Below, in pieces: positions 9,986-20,008 of a DNA stretch of 64,000 nucleotides. How positions within the stretch are numbered: position 1 is the stretch's first letter; the number at the start of each line of letters is the position of its first letter. The translations under genes and the position numbers were made by a program. The stretch lies in contig RMBW01000087.1 of the NCBI GenBank assembly GCA_004009845.1, positions 1-64,000 on the forward strand, written 5' to 3'. The DNA is from Davidsoniella eucalypti (lineage: Eukaryota > Ascomycota > Sordariomycetes > Microascales > Ceratocystidaceae). The notes under the pieces were generated by a model. The model was not told where the DNA came from. It ran no database searches and saw only the letters and a list, made by a program, of their open reading frames with translations.

Positions 9986-12900
9986 CTACTTCGATGATCG
10001 AGACAGCCATGTTCTTCTCTTTATAGGCAGCTTCTTTTCTGGCACATCAGAAGTCTTAGGTGCGCTAGCCCCAGCTGACTCCTGGTTTTCCTCATTATGC
10101 TTCTTAGATGCTCTGAAATAGCTTGTCTTCCAGCACCAACCAGCGTCATTGCCACTGGCGGCTGTCAAAACGTCATCCAAACTATCACCTCTCTCCAAGG
10201 CATCCAATGCCGCCTGGGCATGCTCGACTGTGTCGAAAATAGAGCCGATGTTCTTCGCCGCACGCTTCCGGGTTATGAAGCCTTTGAAACCCTTCTCGCG
10301 CCGCTTCTCCGTGATGGTCTGGAACATTTTCCACATCACCTCCCAGTCTTTCAAAACCTTCTCCTCCAGCTTAGCGCGCTCCGCAGAGTCTAGGTTTTCT
10401 AGCTCTCGTACACCCTGCACAATGCGTGCCCGACGTACCCATGCTTTGGGCTGTTGGTTGCGCCGGATTTCTTGTACGGCACCCTTGAGCGCATATACTG
10501 GAGATGTGATGGCCGCCAAATTCTTAATAACAAGGCCGCCTAGACCGTAACCCACACCCTTTGTAAATCCACGTACACCACCGTCCTTAGCTCCGTTGTA
10601 TGGTTGGGTGACTACACCGCTGAAAGCGTCCCAGAACCCATACATCATCTCAAAACGGGTAGCACGTAGACCTGAGTGGAAGCCTGTGACGCGCGGCTGT
10701 GGACGCACTGTAGTATCGCCGTAGAGGTGTGGCGCATTGTGAAAGCCTTGGGCAATGGCATTACCCATGAATAGAGGTAAAAGTAGTAGAATCATGGCAG
10801 AACGACCTACTCCGTAAACTACGGCATGGATATACTCGTCCTTAGGTGCGCTAAGACCGAGAGGATTTGAAGGGTCCTGAGGTGTTGGCTCGTTCTCAAG
10901 GTTGGTATACACGGCACATGAGGAATGATCAAGTGCAGTCGGGGGCTGTTCGCTAGAATATATGGCGTCGTTGTTTCGATCCTGATCCACTAATGTGGAT
11001 GGCTGATCACCAGCTGAACTTGTTGACTTTTCCTTGTCTTCCAGCTTTTTACTAGCATTGTGGTTCGAATGCCCTTTCCGCTTTTTGTGTGCTGTCTTTG
11101 CGAGATTGACTGGTACGCCTACAACGCTGACGAATATCTTGCCGAGACCCTCCACGATAGTCGCTACGATACCGGTGATGGGCTCTCCAGGTCCGTAAAA
11201 ATCGTGGAACTCGTGGTGCTGGATGAGCTTCATGCGTTTCCAGGTGATTTTCTTATTCTTCACCAAGATTGCGGCAGCTAGCGGGCTGAAGCAGGCTTTG
11301 CCCCAACGAGTCGCCCAGACAGCAGTATGGCCATCCAAGACTGAGCAGCGCATGCAATCATTCTTAAGATCGATATGGCTATGGAATAGATCGACTGCAT
11401 TCTCTGCTCCGTCGCCATCCTGAGCTATACAGTCTGCAAGTTTTTGGACGGCTGTCTTGGCCTTTGGCGTCAAAAGATATTGGATGCCTGCGGCAAGCTT
11501 TTCCGTAGTCAGCTTCTTGTAAGGAATGGCCTCTGGCCCGGCCCCAGACTTAGCAATCATGCTACCCCAAAAGTTCTGATCACCAAAGAATGGCACAACC
11601 ATGGTAGGCAAGGCACACTTGAGCGCAATAGCTGTGGTACCAGCGCCGCCATGAATGACAGCGGCGCGTACACGGGGAAACAGCCAATCGTGCGGGATGT
11701 TCCCTAATATGTACACGTTCTTGGGCACATTATCGCCGCCAAGCTTACCCCATCCCTTTGAAACGAGGGCTCGCACGCCGGATTTTTCAACAGCAGCAAA
11801 TATCATTTCCGTGAACTCGGCTGGGTCATCGACTACAATAGATCCAAACCCAATATAGATAGGTGGCTCCTCGCTTGCAGCCAAGAACTCTGCTAGTTCT
11901 GGCTCAGGTTGGTAGTTGCTACCATTTGTTGCGAAGACAAATCCGGCAATGTCGACATTTGGGCCCCAGTCTGCGGGTTTGGGAACCAGCCCTGGGCTCC
12001 ATATGTAGGTATATGGTAGTTCTAGTCGTGTGAGTGCAGCTGGCGCCCAGAATGCCGACAACGGGTCTAGCACGAGCGTCCCCATTCTGAGGTTGTTGAC
12101 TAGATCACCAAGACCCTGCCACACCATCATGTCGACGAGCGGATAAGAAATGAGATTGGCAGCACCAGGCTCAACGTTAGTCTTGCTGATAGAGACCAAC
12201 GGGTGAGGGAAAGCTTGCGTTGGGTTGTAAGGGAAGGTGAAGATAATATGCAGCGGAATGCTCAGTGCCTCGGCGCAGTGAACATGCGCATAGCTTGGCG
12301 GGTTAGCAATGATGGCATCAGCTACAAACGGCATCTCACTACGACGTGCCAGCGCCTTAGGATCAAAAGCGTCGCGCGGATCGTCTGTGGCGCATACACA
12401 AGCCCGCCAGAACCCTTCAAGCATCTTAGCCATGTCAGAACGCTTACGCCCAATTTCACCGGCTTTGACACTCTCGAGTGTTGGAATCATACCCGGGTTC
12501 TTTACCATGAAAGCCATTAGTTGCGCTGGATCGCCTCCAATAGAAAAGTGCTCCAGACCGTATTCGTCTTCTGTGATTTCTCGGAAGTCTGGGTGGGTAG
12601 CAATTCGGACGCGATGGCCATGCTTCTCTTTGAGGACTTGGCCGATCCGGAGGAAGGGTTGGACATCTCCACGTGAGCCAATTACCATGATCACGATGTT
12701 CATCCGTGTCACTCTTGGTCTTATGATGGTAGACGCCTCTGATAGTCGCGGGGGCTTCGGTACTTGGGTCGCTGAGCCTAGGTTTTCGGGGCCTTCATTA
12801 TTGGCAGCAGTAGACCCCGGACGTTGCGAGTTTGCTATAGATAGCTGTGAAGCAACGGAGTGGTTATGATTCGATACGCCTAAGAGTTTGGCAAGGCCTC

Positions 12901-13576
12901 CAGTGTAACCATGGTCCTTGAGGGAGATCCGCAGACGTCCGTCACGCTCATCAACTCGACAACGAGAGCGGCAATGGTCCTGACCAATGTTCAAGAAGGT
13001 GTGATCGCCGGAGACACCCTGGGCATCATTGCGCCGACGATGCCAAGATTTATACGACGTAGAGTTAGGAATCATTGTGGATGAACCGGCAGCGTCCAGG
13101 ATATGCTGCCGATGCCACATATCAAGCTCATCTTGAGAAGCACGCCACATGCTATCGTCACTATCGTATCCATTTCTGACAGCTACGCCAGAAGGACGGT
13201 CTCGAAACCCAGAGCTAGTGCTTGCACGGGGTCGGCTCTGTGTAGTGCCCAGGGTATTGGTTGTAGTATGAACGGGCGCTTGTTCCTGCGATTGAGCGCG
13301 GGGGCGACTGCGTGTCGGCAAGATAGCACTGCTCAGACGACGGACTCTGCCGGGCCGACTAGAAGCGTCGTTGCTGCCGTTGCTGGCGACATTCGAGATA
13401 TTGCGGGTGCTTGTGCGTCGACGACTGTTGGAGGGACGCTGGCTTGCAGGCGTCACTTCAATGCGGGGGGGGACAAAGGCTGGGAAAACGGTGTTTTCCG
13501 ACTGGCCACGAATGACGGACTGAACGCCATCGTCGGACGGGATGTCGTCAACATGAAGCTTTGATGATGGAGCCAT
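9986..13576 (-). CDS. UDP-glucose:sterol glucosyltransferase-like protein with VPS13/ATG2-like C-terminal region
   Basis: GT1-family glycosyltransferase that probably glucosylates sterols or similar lipids from UDP-sugars at membranes. Single exon, 1196 residues from the ATG at 13576; the frame is open further upstream but has no other ATG. Residues 1-290 are Ser/Arg/Thr-rich and look disordered. The N-terminal GT lobe starts near 292 (VIGSRGDVQPFL); the C-terminal lobe has IYIGFGSIV and the nucleotide-sugar motif HGGAGTT at about 642-648. After a Lys/Asp/Ser-rich linker, residues of about 910-1070 carry Gly-rich repeats (GGVRGFTKGVGYGLGGLV) resembling the C-terminal amphipathic region of VPS13/ATG2 lipid-transfer proteins. 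Unlike classical Atg26, no GRAM/PH segment is evident. A promoter region lies to the right; the next gene shares the same strand. Confidence 0.88.
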   Translation of the reverse strand: MAPSSKLHVDDIPSDDGVQSVIRGQSENTVFPAFVPPRIEVTPASQRPSNSRRRTSTRNISNVASNGSNDASSRPGRVRRLSSAILPTRSRPRAQSQEQAPVHTTTNTLGTTQSRPRASTSSGFRDRPSGVAVRNGYDSDDSMWRASQDELDMWHRQHILDAAGSSTMIPNSTSYKSWHRRRNDAQGVSGDHTFLNIGQDHCRSRCRVDERDGRLRISLKDHGYTGGLAKLLGVSNHNHSVASQLSIANSQRPGSTAANNEGPENLGSATQVPKPPRLSEASTIIRPRVTRMNIVIMVIGSRGDVQPFLRIGQVLKEKHGHRVRIATHPDFREITEDEYGLEHFSIGGDPAQLMAFMVKNPGMIPTLESVKAGEIGRKRSDMAKMLEGFWRACVCATDDPRDAFDPKALARRSEMPFVADAIIANPPSYAHVHCAEALSIPLHIIFTFPYNPTQAFPHPLVSISKTNVEPGAANLISYPLVDMMVWQGLGDLVNNLRMGTLVLDPLSAFWAPAALTRLELPYTYIWSPGLVPKPADWGPNVDIAGFVFATNGSNYQPEPELAEFLAASEEPPIYIGFGSIVVDDPAEFTEMIFAAVEKSGVRALVSKGWGKLGGDNVPKNVYILGNIPHDWLFPRVRAAVIHGGAGTTAIALKCALPTMVVPFFGDQNFWGSMIAKSGAGPEAIPYKKLTTEKLAAGIQYLLTPKAKTAVQKLADCIAQDGDGAENAVDLFHSHIDLKNDCMRCSVLDGHTAVWATRWGKACFSPLAAAILVKNKKITWKRMKLIQHHEFHDFYGPGEPITGIVATIVEGLGKIFVSVVGVPVNLAKTAHKKRKGHSNHNASKKLEDKEKSTSSAGDQPSTLVDQDRNNDAIYSSEQPPTALDHSSCAVYTNLENEPTPQDPSNPLGLSAPKDEYIHAVVYGVGRSAMILLLLPLFMGNAIAQGFHNAPHLYGDTTVRPQPRVTGFHSGLRATRFEMMYGFWDAFSGVVTQPYNGAKDGGVRGFTKGVGYGLGGLVIKNLAAITSPVYALKGAVQEIRRNQQPKAWVRRARIVQGVRELENLDSAERAKLEEKVLKDWEVMWKMFQTITEKRREKGFKGFITRKRAAKNIGSIFDTVEHAQAALDALERGDSLDDVLTAASGNDAGWCWKTSYFRASKKHNEENQESAGASAPKTSDVPEKKLPIKRRTWLSRSSK

Positions 13577-14895
13577 AGTTGCAGGGACCGTATGGAAGAG
13601 AGCTCTGTGATTGGCAGTGGGCCTTCTTTCGGTGCAACTACTGTAGCGATGATATGCAAGCGTTGTGTTTGTTGATATTGTAGTTAAAGGTGTTATATGA
13701 TAGATTAGAGTAGGATTGATCGCATTAACGACAGCGACGATGGCGATATTTCTGCACCGGAAGCCCGGGCAACTATTTTTATCGATTGCTAATAACGATG
13801 GCAATAAAGGCTAGTAAGTAGTATCTTAAGCAAATTCCTATCGAAGATGGTTAGTGGCAGGCAAAGAAGCAATGAAATGAGCCTGTCGACGAAAATGGTA
13901 GTGTCCAGGTCTAAGAATGCAGGTGGTGTAAGTCTGGTAATTGCTGCTTTCAGTAACGTCAGTGGCGGACATCGCAGCGCAGGGATAAATGACACCAGCA
14001 AAGGCAAAAAAAAGAAAAATAAGAAAAACAAAGATCCGACCTAAGAGAAGTTCCGCAGTATTTGAAACGGCTCAATATATGTATATATATAGTTGTATAT
14101 CTGTACATTGTAGTTACGAAGGAACAGGGAGCAAAACCTTATCACGTCACAAAAGTGATGCCTCTATTACGATTCTATCTATATTAGACTCAACACAGGC
14201 TTTGCGACTCTAGAGCTCTGTCCAGCCGATTGACAGTGTGGTTCTCGTGGTTCTCAATTGCTATTATGTTGTCTACTGAGACCGAGATATCAAATCCTTA
14301 GTAATAGAAGCCGAGGTCTCGCAAAGGAGATTGCACGCTCCCCGCTGGTGTTAATCAACTCCCCATGCACCCAAAGCTTCTTCGTATAGTGACTATAAAC
14401 CAGGAAATTAAGAATAAAGCTTATTAGTTGTTCTTTTCCTTCTCTTCGTAATAATAGAGCTACAGATCGATCAAATTCTGATAGCTTTCATCCCACCTGT
14501 GATTCTTTCCTCCTTCGCTCTCGGACCTTTCGCTTACTTATCGCTCCCTTTGCGTGACTACCTACAAACCCTGGTTGCCGTGATATCCTTTAGGACACCC
14601 GGATCTATCCATAGCCCCGTCTCTGCCCCCATTTTAACATGTAAAAGCACTGATTATCATCTTCGGCTTAGACTCGTACCACCCTACTTCCTCTCTCACT
14701 ATAAGTTCGATGCCAAGATGGTAATCTCTGTGTATGTAGACACATCCATTCCCTTTGTTGTCTTTATGCAAGTATTATTGTAGAATGAGTCGTCTAGACT
14801 CTCAAGGTTGTAATCGTCACATATAAAAATCCCCGTACCGTATGCACCCACCATTCCCATCCCAAGTAAATTTCATATTTAAACACTGCCCATGC
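13577..14895. other. Intergenic; promoter side of the glucosyltransferase gene
   Basis: About 1.3 kb between two minus-strand genes, so it holds the glucosyltransferase promoter and leader and the 3' UTR of the Ybp2-family gene. An AT alternating run lies at about 14072-14100. Open frames are short and without features. Confidence 0.5.
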
Positions 14896-16926
14896 TCATA
14901 CATGAACACGACCCAATCTATCCAGTAGCAAATCGGCTTGCATCGCGAGTTCAGAGCTCTGCTGCTCGACGCCCAATGTTCTCACTCGCTTTGCGACCTC
15001 TGTCAGAGGTAGAAGATATCTCTGTTCGACGGCCTCGGGCATCGTAACTGGAACAAGTACGCGGTATGGCGAGGGTGCTTGCGAGTCTTTCGATCCAAAC
15101 ACCAAGACGGACAAATTACTAGCTTGAAGGTGGTAAGGGAAGTTCTCCGTCCAAAATTCTAACAGCTCTGTTGAGTCGCCGTCTGTGCCATCAGCCGCCT
15201 TCAAATGGTCGAGACTGGGGAACAGCACATATTGCAGAGTATCCAGCGCTTCGGTGCTTGAGAATCTACTTGACGCAGCTTTTACGGGGGACATGGGCAA
15301 GGCTGCACGCTCGGCCGCATGTGGGAGTCCGGCCTGTAGTTCTTCACGAAGCCAAGTGATAGCCTGTGCTTGCAAAGACGAAAATACGCAGTTCTCTAGC
15401 AAATCCTCAAGGATCTTGAGACGATCAACATCGTCAGGATCCGCATGGAGAATTCCACCAGCTAACGACGTGGCTGCGTTGCGCACCAGCAAATCTGGGT
15501 GGAATACTGATATCAGCGTAACAAGGTGCAGATATTCCATAAAACTCAGCTCTAATTTGCCATGCGTGATCTTCTTGTTTTCCTGTAGATACAGACCCAT
15601 GACAAGAAGTGATTCTATCGTGCCAGGGTTTGCCGCAATACGATTGTCCGCATCGCTCTCCAGGAAATGGCCCAGCAATGCGGCATGTTCTGGGAATATG
15701 TGTAGTTCCGGTGTGATATATGGGCCGTCAAATATCTCTGATGCAAAGATCCAGTATGCTGCCAAGCACAGTATACCACCAGAAGATAGCTTGATGGCGT
15801 CCGGGTTTTCTGGGTCCGGCTCGTTACGCAGCGGGAATACTTGGAGTGGCGATTCGCAAAGTTCTTTGAGCTGGCCTGGCTGCAGTTTAGTAAGACCAAG
15901 ATCGGCAGCAAGAGACTACAATCAAAAATCTGATCAGTACTTGTAACACAACTTTGTAGACGGAGAATCCTTCTTGTAACTTACCACTAGCTGGCCGATT
16001 TGTGCGTCTCGTGCAACAAGTTCGGGCTCGTCTTTAAACGCCCGCATCCATGTTCTTCGCCCAGGAACCAACTTTTCTGGGGCGTAATACTCAATCATCC
16101 GGGCAGCCCAGCCCATGTTGTTTCCATTAACGTAAGCCTCAATAATGCATGTGACAAATGTTTTGAGCAGCCGACTAGTAAGCTGTGCCTCGACGTTGTC
16201 ATGCAGAGGTTTGTTCTTTGGGGGTGTATCTGCCTCTGGGTCCGGTGCTTGCGGCCCATTGCCTTTGTTGGATGGGAATGCATGTGCGAGTATTGTGCTG
16301 CTCTTGCGGCTCGGAAGTGGTGGCCGTGTAGCACCGGGCTGCAGAGCGTGAACCAGATCGATGACGGCAGCTGTAGCTCGTGGGGATGGATTTGGGCTGT
16401 ACGCCTTAGATATAGTCGAGAGTGTAGTGTGCAGGAACCGTGACGGTGAATGCACTTGTAGGCGTTTATGTAGAATACCCAGCATACCGAGCAGAATGGA
16501 GAATCGGGCGTCTAGTATCTTGGCTTCATCGTGTTCTTCCTCTTGGGGGGCATCTGAATCGCTCTCGAACTCGTCATCCTCGAACTCGGGAAGCTCGCCC
16601 TCAGCCAGGCGCTCCAAGGTCTCCAGTACCTTGAGAATGACCTCACGTGGGTTACCTAGACGCGCGATGGTCTGAAGGCAGTCGGCACTACCTGGGAGGA
16701 CGAGCAACTTGTCGACCAGGTCCCAGCCAATGTCCTGGCAGATGGCAGTGTCCTGCAGGATGTCGAGCAGCGTTGGCAGGATCTCCGGATGCAGTGACTT
16801 TTCAATGACAGTTAGATATGTGAAGGTGTCAGTGGCCGGTGGTCGGCTGTCATGTAGACGCTGGATAGCAGCAGCAGTTCTATCGACAGACGCCTCGGGG
16901 GCGGTCGGCAATTGCTCTGGGGGCAT
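14896..16926 (-). CDS. YAP1-binding / Ybp2-ALF4-glomulin family protein
   Basis: Two exons, 16926-15985 and 15915-14896, with a 69-nt intron (donor GTAAGT, acceptor TAG), giving 653 residues. The protein is an all-helical, HEAT-like sequence without catalytic motifs. The N-terminal half holds an acidic Glu/Asp stretch near 115-135 and a Pro-rich low-complexity part near 195-240. Overall architecture and conserved helices fit the fungal family that includes yeast Ybp1 (needed for peroxide signalling through Yap1) and Ybp2 (kinetochore-associated), related to plant ALF4 and animal glomulin. The assignment rests on family resemblance recalled from memory, not on a diagnostic motif. The start is the first ATG, followed by a Pro/Ala-rich N-terminus. 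Confidence 0.6.
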
Positions 16927-17997
16927 TATTATATCGGATTTCGAATTACGGCAGATATTCTGTTGCGGAAAAGGCTGATTGCCACGTATTTCAACCAGTT
17001 TGTATGATGTTTCGATTGCTATGAAAACAGTATATGTGGAAGTGAATTTATGAATCGAAGTGTAAATGAAAATCGATGCGCGTACTAAGACACAATCACC
17101 TCGTTCATTCGTATCCAGATTCTGCAGTTGCTTGTTTTGCGTTCAATCAGTGTGCCTGCAGATCAAGCTGCACTGCCCTCTTTTCTGGTGTAGTAACTAC
17201 CACAATAGGCCTGCATTTTCAGCGTCATTACCTCAGCTTTAGATGCCCCTCATTGGAGCTGCTGATGGAAGTACCTTCCCACCTATTTTGTATATAGAGG
17301 CACATTAACCACATGACCTGCGCCTTTCAAAATCGGGAACTGCCTTAATTGCCCCTCTATGCATTCTATCTATGTCCAGCAACTTTTACCATGTTCGCCA
17401 CGCAAGAAAACGCAATACCAAGGAAGCGCTTAGTGTATAATTTGATTTTTAGTAGCAGTCTAGATTCTTGTGATGGGGAATAAATGTTTGGATATTTGTA
17501 CGTTGTTTACAAAAGAAAAGTCTACCTAAAAATACCCTACCCTTTTGTCCGTCAACCCAACTTAGATCAACACACATAATTTGCTAGCCCAACCAGTCCA
17601 ACCAACCCAACCAACCAACCGATTTGCTGACATCGCCATCTCTTTCCCTAATATCATCCTGTCCGTTTCCTCCTTCATCAGCCAGTCGCATCCTCCGATT
17701 CCTTTTTCTGTTAAGCTAGCCGCCTGCCTTATCAGACCTTTCTTCACACTACTACCATCGCGAGATTTTGCCCTCAACGAGCCATTCCTAATGTAATTTG
17801 GCTCTGGAGTATGTGCTCTAGAGCCTAGTACTTTAACGATATAAAAGACTTCCCTACAAATCTTCTTTTCCGCATGTCTTTTGTGTCTTTCAAGTTTTAA
17901 CTAATCGCTTTTCATCGCCATTATCTCCGCTGATACCGCAAATCCACCGATTGCCAAATTGATCGCTCCTACCGCACTGTACCCACTACGTCATCGA
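16927..17997. other. Intergenic, divergent spacer
   Basis: About 1.1 kb between the divergent Ybp2-family and F-box-like genes, so it holds both promoters. From about 17560 it turns pyrimidine-rich with repeated CCAACCAACC at 17600-17625, consistent with the leader of the right-hand gene. No gene-like frame. Confidence 0.45.
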
Positions 17998-19722
17998 ATG
18001 CCCGATAACCCCTACAAACCATCGCCAAACCCTACCATTTCACTCACAATGTCGAGATCAAATGATCAGCCCGGCGGCTGTGACCGAAAACGAGAACTTG
18101 ACACAAGCTCAACTCCTCAAAAAAGGTTCAAAGGCACTCAGCGATCTTCTAGCGATGTAGCTGCTATTGTTGCTTCGACTTCTAAAAAAGCCGATAATCA
18201 TATTCTCTTTGATCTGGCTGCCTTGCCTGTGGAGCTTCGACTGAATACCATTGAAATCCTCATAAATGACTGCTACTCCGAGGGCTTGCCAATTCACCAA
18301 TATTCGTCCATGAACTCGGAGTGGCGGCATATAGTCGAGAAGAAGACCTTTATCTCTCTTACGGTCGACTTGAATGGAATTGATTATTTAAAAAATATAA
18401 GTCCTCGTCAGAAGAAGATCTTGCGGAACATTAACCTCAAGGTCTCTCTGCCTGAGTACGATGATGATGCCCGCTGTGTGTTTGAAACCTGGAAAGAAAA
18501 GGCGACCAACACAAATATCTTTACTAATACGATAGTCGAGGTCTTTAAGGTTCTGAGTGGATGGAGAGAAAACGATGTTCATGGAAACGGTATAACTTTG
18601 ATGCTCACCGTGCTATCCCCTAGCGATGTGTATCACTGTAATACATATAGACATATCAGAAGACGTTTCCACGCTAATGATATCGGGGATCAGCGCTTTG
18701 CAGAGTCTTGTCTAGATTTTAATTTCCATGATGACGAGTACAACGGAGGAGAATTCAAGCTTTCCAAGGTCTATGTCGTCGAGAACTTTCATATAGATGA
18801 GCTTATTCGGAGAACAATCTCATCTTCAGCACTGGCCGAGATGATCACTGCTATGAGAACTCTGAAGAGAACAAGCGTACAGTTTCTCAAGTACCTGAAA
18901 GACTTTAACGAGGGCGACTCTCATTCATCTGGTTCGTATTCATATCCGCTTCGTTCTATATGGATGGGTCAAATAATATACTTATTAACATCTCACAATA
19001 TAGGCCTCATGAACCTCATGCAACGCTGGCCGCCTTCACTCGAGGTTCTCGTTCTACACGGCGGCACCGACAACATCTCCTGGCGCCAACTACCTCACGA
19101 ACAACTCTCCGACCACATTGTCTTTGACCTAACCAACCCCGCAGTCTGCAGTGTGACAAGCCAACTGACTACGCTGGTACTCAGCAACATCGTACGCATT
19201 CAGACATTCCTCCGGCTCTTCTGGTCCGAAGAGAACGTCCCACCCCCCTTCAACGACGAAAGCCACCTTGTTCGTGATATGATCTTCTATCGGTTGCGCC
19301 ACCTGACAATCAAGTACAACGCGGTTAATTATGACCTCCACTGGGAGTCTGAAGCGGGCGATTTCAATAGCCACCCATTCGTCAGTGACTGGCGTCAACG
19401 TGTCTCATTAGCCTGTGCCCGTCTTGCCCTTCACATGCCCGCATTGAAACGCATGGCAGTTATTCAGCGCCCTCTTATGTGGGCTGGAAAACATCAGCTT
19501 GTCTATGAAGCTCAGAAGAACGTTTCGGCTACCGTGCGGTGGGAGAGCACATTCCCATTTGCTCCGTGGGACTCTACCATCAATGGATTTAGAGTTGTTG
19601 CGGCAAAGAACGCCCTTGTTAAGGAGCTCAAGGTTGAGGTTATCAAGCAAGATAGATGGCGGACAGATGGCCCAATACCCAAATTTCCGCCGATGGCTAG
19701 CAACTACCTGAGAATGCACTGA
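17998..19722 (+). CDS. F-box-like protein of unknown specificity
   Basis: The first in-frame ATG is at 17998; a second at 18049 (MSRSNDQ) is an equally plausible start. A 72-nt intron at 18932-19003 (donor GTTCGT, acceptor TAG) is likely. It is a multiple of three without stops, and removing it gives SHSSG followed by LMNLMQRWPP, leaving about 550 residues (533 from the later ATG). Near residues 75-125 the pattern LPVELRLNTIEILI, then a Ser/Asn-Trp and KKTFISLTV, resembles the degenerate F-box opening of a large fungal family. The rest may form irregular LRR-like repeats (SLEVLVLHGG, LTTLVLSNI, LRHLTIKY). The likely role is a substrate receptor of an SCF ubiquitin ligase, but the F-box is weak and the target unknown. 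Such families are expanded and fast evolving. Confidence 0.6.
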   Translation: MPDNPYKPSPNPTISLTMSRSNDQPGGCDRKRELDTSSTPQKRFKGTQRSSSDVAAIVASTSKKADNHILFDLAALPVELRLNTIEILINDCYSEGLPIHQYSSMNSEWRHIVEKKTFISLTVDLNGIDYLKNISPRQKKILRNINLKVSLPEYDDDARCVFETWKEKATNTNIFTNTIVEVFKVLSGWRENDVHGNGITLMLTVLSPSDVYHCNTYRHIRRRFHANDIGDQRFAESCLDFNFHDDEYNGGEFKLSKVYVVENFHIDELIRRTISSSALAEMITAMRTLKRTSVQFLKYLKDFNEGDSHSSGSYSYPLRSIWMGQIIYLLTSHNIGLMNLMQRWPPSLEVLVLHGGTDNISWRQLPHEQLSDHIVFDLTNPAVCSVTSQLTTLVLSNIVRIQTFLRLFWSEENVPPPFNDESHLVRDMIFYRLRHLTIKYNAVNYDLHWESEAGDFNSHPFVSDWRQRVSLACARLALHMPALKRMAVIQRPLMWAGKHQLVYEAQKNVSATVRWESTFPFAPWDSTINGFRVVAAKNALVKELKVEVIKQDRWRTDGPIPKFPPMASNYLRMH

Positions 19723-20008
19723 GAGCATTATAATAATCAGTTAGTATTGGAAGCCGTTCCAATTTTTATGTTTTGTGAGTGGAAGAAGTCCCAGTATTTC
19801 AGTAGGAAGATAGTAAGTAGGCTTGGAACATGCCATGTAGTTGACGATAAGATGCTTCCAACTAAATTAAACGAGAATAGATATATCAGGTCTTTCTATA
19901 CGATTGTGATGTGCCCTTTGTGAGTCAAATGTATGAATAAGTCTAGATTCTTTTATTGAAGAATTAAAATGCATTCGAAACTAAGAGACAGCTATATAAA
20001 TCGCTTGT

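Noticed and set aside
12309..12869. 186-codon plus-strand frame inside the glucosyltransferase gene
   Set aside because: Shadow of the conserved GT coding sequence on the opposite strand; the translation shows no features.
13577..13804. 76-codon N-terminal extension of the glucosyltransferase frame
   Set aside because: The frame is open but begins with TTG and has no ATG before 13576; treated as 5' leader.
14145..14160. 15-base repeat CGTCACAAAAGTGAT shared with about 30401
   Set aside because: One or more shared 15-mers are expected by chance in 64 kb, and the flanks do not extend the match.
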